Of a stretch of DNA of 10,197 nt, positions 6,997-10,197 are shown one piece after another. The stretch spans positions 1-10,197 of the forward strand of contig CALDNB010000240.1 in assembly GCA_937914775.1 (NCBI GenBank), written 5' to 3'. The notes under the pieces were generated by a model. That model was given only the letters and a program-made list of their open reading frames with translations. It was not told the DNA's origin and ran no database searches. Both the position numbers and the translations under genes were made by a program. Source of the DNA: an uncultured Clostridia bacterium (GTDB lineage: Bacteria; Bacillota; Clostridia; Monoglobales; Firm-18). Positions within the stretch are counted from its first letter, which is position 1. Each line of letters opens with the position of its first letter.

Positions 6997-7004
6997 ATTT
7001 TCAA
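6977..7004 (-). promoter_or_regulatory. Possible distal promoter (P2) of the same operon
   Basis: Minus-strand TTGAAA (6999-7004) is followed after 16 bases by TATAAT (6977-6982). The -10 falls within the 14-bp perfect palindrome CCTATAATTATAGG (6971-6984). Its spacer holds the second copy of the 17-bp repeat seen in P1. It may be a working tandem promoter or a remnant of duplication. Confidence 0.5.
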
Positions 7005-7008
7005 AAGA

Positions 7009-7036
7009 AAAAGCCATTTCAACAGAAATGGCTTTT
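7009..7036 (-). terminator. Rho-independent terminator after the esterase gene
   Basis: Perfect 12-bp arms AAAAGCCATTTC / GAAATGGCTTTT around a 4-base loop. On the minus strand the stem is followed by TTTTT-C-TTTT, a good U-tract. It lies seven bases beyond the esterase stop at 7044, so the Gfo/Idh operon downstream is a separate transcription unit with its own promoter. Confidence 0.88.
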
Positions 7037-7043
7037 AATTCAA

Positions 7044-8378
7044 TTATAACTTCTTACTAAAACCAAGTATAGGCATATTGTAGGAGAAATCTCTAAGTAT
7101 CAGTCCTGACGGTGCTTTACCGTAGCAACCGTGAACAGTTGCCTCTCCCTCTACCGCTCTTTCCAGCGTCAGGGTAATTGTGTTTTTGTGAAGTTTATAT
7201 TCTTTGTAATTATTAATGCCTTTTTGGTCAAAGACTGTAATTTCCACTTTACCGCTTGGCAGTTCCCCTGCAGTCAGTATTACACCCTTCTGGAACTGTA
7301 CCTTGATTTTGTTTTTCCCTGATTTTGTAACTTTCTGCACATTAGGAATTACGGGCATTTCATACTTTTTATATAGTACAGACATAATAAGCCGTGCCAT
7401 ACGGCGCCCTATAAGATTGCAACCCTCAACGCTGTTATGAGCGTTATCCGATTTTGCTGCTCCGAAAGTAGGAACTATATATACATTTTTTAAGTCTTGG
7501 GCGGCACGTCTTTGCTGTTCACGCATAAGGGAGAAAGGGCCGTCGCTATACCCCTCGTTATTATGAAGAGTATTAAGTTGATAAGTAAAGAACGGCAAAT
7601 CTTTAATGCCCAAATCGTCCCTGAAATCCTGTACCATCTGCGCAAAATTATCGTAGTATGCTTTTGCAGTTTCTTCCTTTAAAGCATCGTCACAACCCTG
7701 ATACCAGATAACACCTGCAACTTTCCCTCCTGCTTTTTTTACATAGGAAAGCATACCCTCGTACAAATCGCCTCCCAGATGCTTGTTCCATCTTTTAATG
7801 GGAACTCCGCCCACAGCACAGGAAACAAAGCCCACGGGAATACCCGTCTGATTTACAAGGTCCTTTGCAGTCCTTATATGGGGTCCGTATATACCCTGAC
7901 CGAATTTAATGCTGCGGTCAAGCCAGTTTAAGGGGTGGTCTGCAAGTGCCCAACTCTCGCAGTATTTAAAATTATAAATACCGTTATGGATTAAGTTTTC
8001 GTACTCTCCAAAGCCATTGCCCTGAGCATTCGACTGCCCTGCAATAATGAAAATATCCCCTACCCCTATGTGGTGAATATAATCTTCGTAAAAACGGTAC
8101 GCAAACCAGTCTTTTCTGAAAATACAAATATGTATTGTGTAGGAATAACCTGCAGGAATTTTAAATGTAACACTGCAGTTGTCCCCATCTGTTTTAAAGG
8201 GCGTCCAGCCGATTACCGTAACTCCTGATTTTTCGTCAACCACCTTTGCATAAGGAAGTGCAGTCGGCTCATAGTCCTCAATATAGAATTTCCCTTTTAA
8301 TTCAACATCTGCATAACCCTTTTCCTGCTGATAAAAAGAAAAATCCTTTGGCGCAGTTGTTAATTCTACTTTAAACAT
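7044..8378 (-). CDS. Sialate O-acetylesterase-like (SASA/SGNH) carbohydrate esterase
   Basis: This is a 444-residue protein in which the central ~105-335 matches the SASA branch of SGNH hydrolases. DIFIIAGQSNAQG carries the nucleophile Ser116. FVSCAVGGVPIKRW (~184-197) supplies the oxyanion-hole Gly. AGVIWYQGCDD (~221-231) is the block III equivalent of WYQGE-type motifs. SDNAHNSVEGCNLIGRRMA supplies Asp311 and His314, the remaining triad. The N-terminal ~100 and C-terminal ~100 residues are beta-rich and flank the hydrolase. I chose ATG 8378 rather than the in-frame GTG 8387 because AGGTGA (8384-8389) lies five bases before the ATG. There is no signal peptide, so it should act on substrates already imported, removing acetyl or another acyl group from a sugar. 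No sialic acid genes are visible nearby, so sialate need not be the substrate. It follows rpiB by 47 bases. Confidence 0.85.
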   Translation of the reverse strand: MFKVELTTAPKDFSFYQQEKGYADVELKGKFYIEDYEPTALPYAKVVDEKSGVTVIGWTPFKTDGDNCSVTFKIPAGYSYTIHICIFRKDWFAYRFYEDYIHHIGVGDIFIIAGQSNAQGNGFGEYENLIHNGIYNFKYCESWALADHPLNWLDRSIKFGQGIYGPHIRTAKDLVNQTGIPVGFVSCAVGGVPIKRWNKHLGGDLYEGMLSYVKKAGGKVAGVIWYQGCDDALKEETAKAYYDNFAQMVQDFRDDLGIKDLPFFTYQLNTLHNNEGYSDGPFSLMREQQRRAAQDLKNVYIVPTFGAAKSDNAHNSVEGCNLIGRRMARLIMSVLYKKYEMPVIPNVQKVTKSGKNKIKVQFQKGVILTAGELPSGKVEITVFDQKGINNYKEYKLHKNTITLTLERAVEGEATVHGCYGKAPSGLILRDFSYNMPILGFSKKL

Positions 8379-8395
8379 TTTTATCACCTACAAAC

Positions 8396-8421
8396 ATGGC
8401 TACGACAAAAGTCGTAGCCAT
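8396..8421. other. Strong hairpin between rpiB and the esterase gene
   Basis: Perfect 11-bp arms ATGGCTACGAC / GTCGTAGCCAT around a 4-base loop. On the minus strand only GTTTG follows before the esterase ribosome-binding site, so the U-tract is weak. No separate esterase promoter fits in the gap. It could be a leaky terminator that lowers esterase expression relative to rpiB, or an mRNA 3'-end stabiliser or processing site. Confidence 0.6.
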
Positions 8422-8425
8422 AATT

Positions 8426-8851
8426 TTATTTTTCAAGACTTTCTACTCTTTCTATATGTCTTCCGCCCTCAAAGTCTGTAGTTAACCAGGTCATGGTAAT
8501 TTCCTTACCTGCTTCAAGACCAATCATTCTGGCACCCATAGAAAGAACATTGGTGTCATTATGCATTCTGGATAATTTTGCGGACAATGCCTCCGAAGCA
8601 TTTACGCATCTTATTCCTTTTTGTTTGTTTGCGGCAATAGCCATACCCACACCCGTTCCGCATACAAGAATACCTTTTTCGCAGCGGCCCGATGTTACGG
8701 CTTCGCAAACTTTTTTTGCATAATCAACATAGTTGCAACTGTCATTTGTATATGTACCTACGTCTTCGCAACTATAACCTTTTGACTGCAAAAATTCAAT
8801 AAGTGAATTTTTAAAATCTACTGCAGCGTGGTCACAACCTAACGCTATCAT
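8426..8851 (-). CDS. rpiB: Ribose-5-phosphate isomerase B
   Basis: RpiB/LacAB-family sugar-phosphate isomerases interconvert ribose 5-phosphate and ribulose 5-phosphate, the non-oxidative pentose-phosphate entry step, in the cytoplasm. In the 141-residue protein, IALGCDHAA carries Asp7-His8. VCGTGVGMAIAANK (~63-76) carries the active-site Cys64 and the anion-binding loop. SRMHNDTNVLSMGAR holds His97 and Arg108, and EGGRHIERV holds Arg131-His132. These line up with the Escherichia coli enzyme residues allowing for a two-residue shorter N-terminus. I chose ATG 8851 because AGGAGG (8860-8865) is eight bases upstream; the in-frame TTG at 8857 would be only two bases away. That site overlaps the stop of the P-loop gene, implying coupled translation. 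Related family members act on galactose 6-phosphate, allose 6-phosphate or tetrulose phosphates. Because kinase and polyol genes are nearby, an alternative sugar phosphate cannot be excluded. Confidence 0.93.
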   Translation of the reverse strand: MIALGCDHAAVDFKNSLIEFLQSKGYSCEDVGTYTNDSCNYVDYAKKVCEAVTSGRCEKGILVCGTGVGMAIAANKQKGIRCVNASEALSAKLSRMHNDTNVLSMGARMIGLEAGKEITMTWLTTDFEGGRHIERVESLEK

Positions 8852-8859
8852 TGGCAATG

Positions 8860-8865
8860 CCTCCT
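8860..8865 (-). promoter_or_regulatory. Consensus ribosome-binding site of rpiB, overlapping the preceding stop
   Basis: Minus-strand AGGAGG shares bases with the TAG stop (8864-8866) of the P-loop gene and lies eight bases before ATG 8851. It sets the rpiB start and suggests translational coupling. Confidence 0.85.
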
Positions 8866-9280
8866 ATAATTCTACCAAATAACCTTTGATTTTATCTGTT
8901 GCTTCTTTTACATCAGCGCTTACTGTAATTGTAAACTTGATGTTGAATTTGTCGGCAATTGCTTTAATATCATCAAAAAATCCGTCACTTTCTGCAACAG
9001 GCATACCTGTTAATTTTGTAATACTGTCAATAAAAATATGAGTTATATCATAGTCTCTTGAAACAATACCGCTTATAAAACCAACAAGAGCCTCGTATGA
9101 TTTAACTGAAAAATCAGATGTATCTGACATTCTTACTTTTGATTTCAAATCAAACAAGTGTCTGTTGTCCTTAGTAATGCAAACAACATTACCGTTTTCA
9201 ACGTCTGACGCTTTGTTTACCATTTCAATAAAAGCCTTGGTTTTGCCTGAGCCCTTTTCGCCCATTAATACTTTTATCAT
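8864..9280 (-). CDS. Small P-loop ATP-binding protein of unknown function
   Basis: I do not recognise a named family. The 138-residue protein opens with MIKVLMGEKGSGKTKAF, a clear Walker A motif (GEKGSGKT at 7-14) at the very N-terminus. ITHIFIDSITKL (~79-90) looks like a Walker B strand ending in Asp. A final strand-plus-sensor-like segment, FNIKFTITVSADVKEATDKI, follows at ~112-131. This is a minimal P-loop NTPase core without added domains, signal peptide or membrane segments, so it is probably cytoplasmic. The start ATG 9280 has a strong AAAGGAGG site, and a near-consensus promoter lies just upstream, within 70 bases of the pgi stop. It is translationally coupled to rpiB. Function is unknown; ATP binding is well supported, hydrolysis is not proven. 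Pairing with sugar-phosphate isomerases might be chance operon sharing. Confidence 0.8.
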   Translation of the reverse strand: MIKVLMGEKGSGKTKAFIEMVNKASDVENGNVVCITKDNRHLFDLKSKVRMSDTSDFSVKSYEALVGFISGIVSRDYDITHIFIDSITKLTGMPVAESDGFFDDIKAIADKFNIKFTITVSADVKEATDKIKGYLVEL

Positions 9281-9315
9281 TTTAAAAACCTCCTTTTATT
9301 TTTTCCTGTAATTTC

Positions 9316-9344
9316 ATTGTACTATATACGGAGTAATTTTTCAA
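9316..9344 (-). promoter_or_regulatory. Promoter of the P-loop gene / rpiB / esterase unit
   Basis: Minus-strand TTGAAA (9339-9344), a 17-base spacer, then TACAAT (9316-9321): each hexamer is one or two changes from consensus. It begins four bases past the pgi stop. No pgi terminator is visible before it, so read-through from pgi may add to its output. Confidence 0.75.
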
Positions 9345-9347
9345 GTA

Positions 9348-10197
9348 TTATTTTGAAAGTCTGTCTAAAAGTTTTTGTCTTTCTTCCTCATATCCCGGTT
9401 TTCCAAGTAATGCAAACATATTTTTCTTATACGCTTCAACACCGGGCTGGTCAAAGGGATTGACACCAAGCATATATCCGCTTACTGCACAGGCTTTTTC
9501 AAAGAAATAAACAAGATAGCCGAAATGGTACTCGTCAAGGTTGTCAATTTCTACAATAAAGTTAGGAACTCCCCCGTCTGTGTGGGCTAAAACCGTTCCC
9601 TCCATAGCCTTGCGGTTTACGTAGTCAACAGTTTTTCCTGCCAAGAAATTAAGCCCGTCAAGGTCGTCTTTGTCTTCCCCTATTGTTACGTCTGCTTTTG
9701 TACTGTTAACACTCAGTACTGTTTCAAAAATACATCTTCTGCCGTCCTGAATGTACTGTCCCATAGAATGTAGGTCAGTTGAGAAGTCTGCACCTGCAGG
9801 GAAAATACCTTTCTGGTCTTTGCCCTCGCTTTCCCCGTACAGTTGTTTCCACCACTCTGTCATATAGTGAAGAGCAGGTTCGTAGTTTACAAGCATTTCA
9901 ATAGTTTTGCCCTTCTGAAGCATTGAAAAACGTGATGCGGCATATTGGTAGCACATATTTTTGTCCAGATCGTCAACAGAGTATTCCTCCATTGCGTCGG
10001 CGGCACCTTTCATCATCATATCAATATCTGCACCGCTTACTGCGATCGGAAGCAAACCTACTGCAGTGAGAACAGAAAAACGGCCGCCTACATCATCCGG
10101 CACCACAAAAGTCTCGTAGCCTTCGCGGTCGGCCAGGGCTTTCAGGGTGCCGCGGGCCTTATCGGTGGTGGCATAGATACGGCGGGCGTCCTCCTCC
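9348..10197 (-). CDS. pgi: Glucose-6-phosphate isomerase, C-terminal part (5' end beyond the window)
   Basis: The enzyme interconverts glucose 6-phosphate and fructose 6-phosphate in glycolysis and gluconeogenesis in the cytoplasm. The frame is open to the right edge, giving 282 residues plus the stop. Motifs follow in the usual order: IYATTDKARGTLKALAD, then FVVPDDVGGRFSVLTAVGLLP with its phosphate-binding region. TEWWKQLYGESEGKD provides the catalytic Glu, and DLHSMGQYIQDG the catalytic His. NPFDQPGVEAYKKNMFALL contains the C-terminal catalytic Lys. The N-terminal domain is outside the window. The GTG 31 codons into this fragment is internal, because homologous sequence continues upstream of it. 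The first ~40 codons here are much more GC-rich than the rest. The gene lies upstream of the P-loop/rpiB genes on the same strand. Confidence 0.95.
   Translation of the reverse strand, partial: EEDARRIYATTDKARGTLKALADREGYETFVVPDDVGGRFSVLTAVGLLPIAVSGADIDMMMKGAADAMEEYSVDDLDKNMCYQYAASRFSMLQKGKTIEMLVNYEPALHYMTEWWKQLYGESEGKDQKGIFPAGADFSTDLHSMGQYIQDGRRCIFETVLSVNSTKADVTIGEDKDDLDGLNFLAGKTVDYVNRKAMEGTVLAHTDGGVPNFIVEIDNLDEYHFGYLVYFFEKACAVSGYMLGVNPFDQPGVEAYKKNMFALLGKPGYEEERQKLLDRLSK

Noticed and set aside
3690..10066. Many CTGCAG hexamers across the minus-strand genes
   Set aside because: They are scattered with no regular spacing and fall in coding sequence, where common Cys/Ala/Gly codon pairs produce them; no repeat family or array is implied.
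9348..10106. Treating pgi as a complete gene starting at GTG 10106
   Set aside because: The frame continues to the window edge with Pgi-like sequence (IYATTDKARGTLKALAD), so this GTG is internal and the true start lies outside the window.

Overview
The window looks like a chromosomal piece of a low-GC Bacillota (Clostridia-like, probably anaerobic and gut-type). I infer this from AT-rich intergenic DNA, strong AGGAGG/AGGTGA ribosome-binding sites, sigma-A-type promoters of TTGAAA/TATAAT form, and the protein families present. No rRNA, tRNA, CRISPR array, insertion sequence or phage gene is visible. It reads as a carbohydrate-catabolism neighbourhood next to central sugar-phosphate genes. There is no gene-free stretch longer than about 300 bases; the largest gaps are 924-1030 and 6903-7043, and both hold promoters.

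Layout. At the left edge is the 3' end of a plus-strand SDR that resembles sorbitol-6-phosphate dehydrogenase (1-210). It converges on a minus-strand AraC-family regulator (219-923). That regulator is divergent from a plus-strand FAD-dependent oxidoreductase with an extra C-terminal beta-sandwich-like domain (1031-2875). A shared bidirectional terminator (2881-2906) separates the oxidoreductase from a minus-strand three-gene operon, listed in transcription order: a Gfo/Idh/MocA oxidoreductase (6902-5769), a class III aminotransferase-like PLP enzyme (5750-4212) and an FGGY carbohydrate kinase (4202-2889). This operon starts from a duplicated promoter that carries a repeated 17-bp element. Further right, also on the minus strand, are partial pgi (glucose-6-phosphate isomerase, running off the right edge), a small P-loop ATPase with its own promoter, rpiB, and a cytoplasmic SASA/SGNH-type carbohydrate esterase that ends in a strong terminator.

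How the genes may work together (inference). The esterase would remove acyl groups from a sugar. The Gfo/Idh and FAD enzymes would carry out redox steps on a sugar, sugar acid or cyclitol. The PLP enzyme would exchange an amino and a keto group, and the FGGY kinase would commit the product by phosphorylation. The sugar-phosphate enzymes (SDR, RpiB, Pgi) could feed it into pentose-phosphate metabolism and glycolysis. The dehydrogenase-aminotransferase-kinase trio is the most unusual part. Its substrate cannot be read from sequence alone; an amino sugar, amino-polyol or aminocyclitol is the simplest guess.

The last ~115 bases at the right edge, inside pgi, are abruptly GC-rich (about 68% against about 45% next to them). 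This may be a recombination junction or an assembly chimera, so that edge should be treated with caution.
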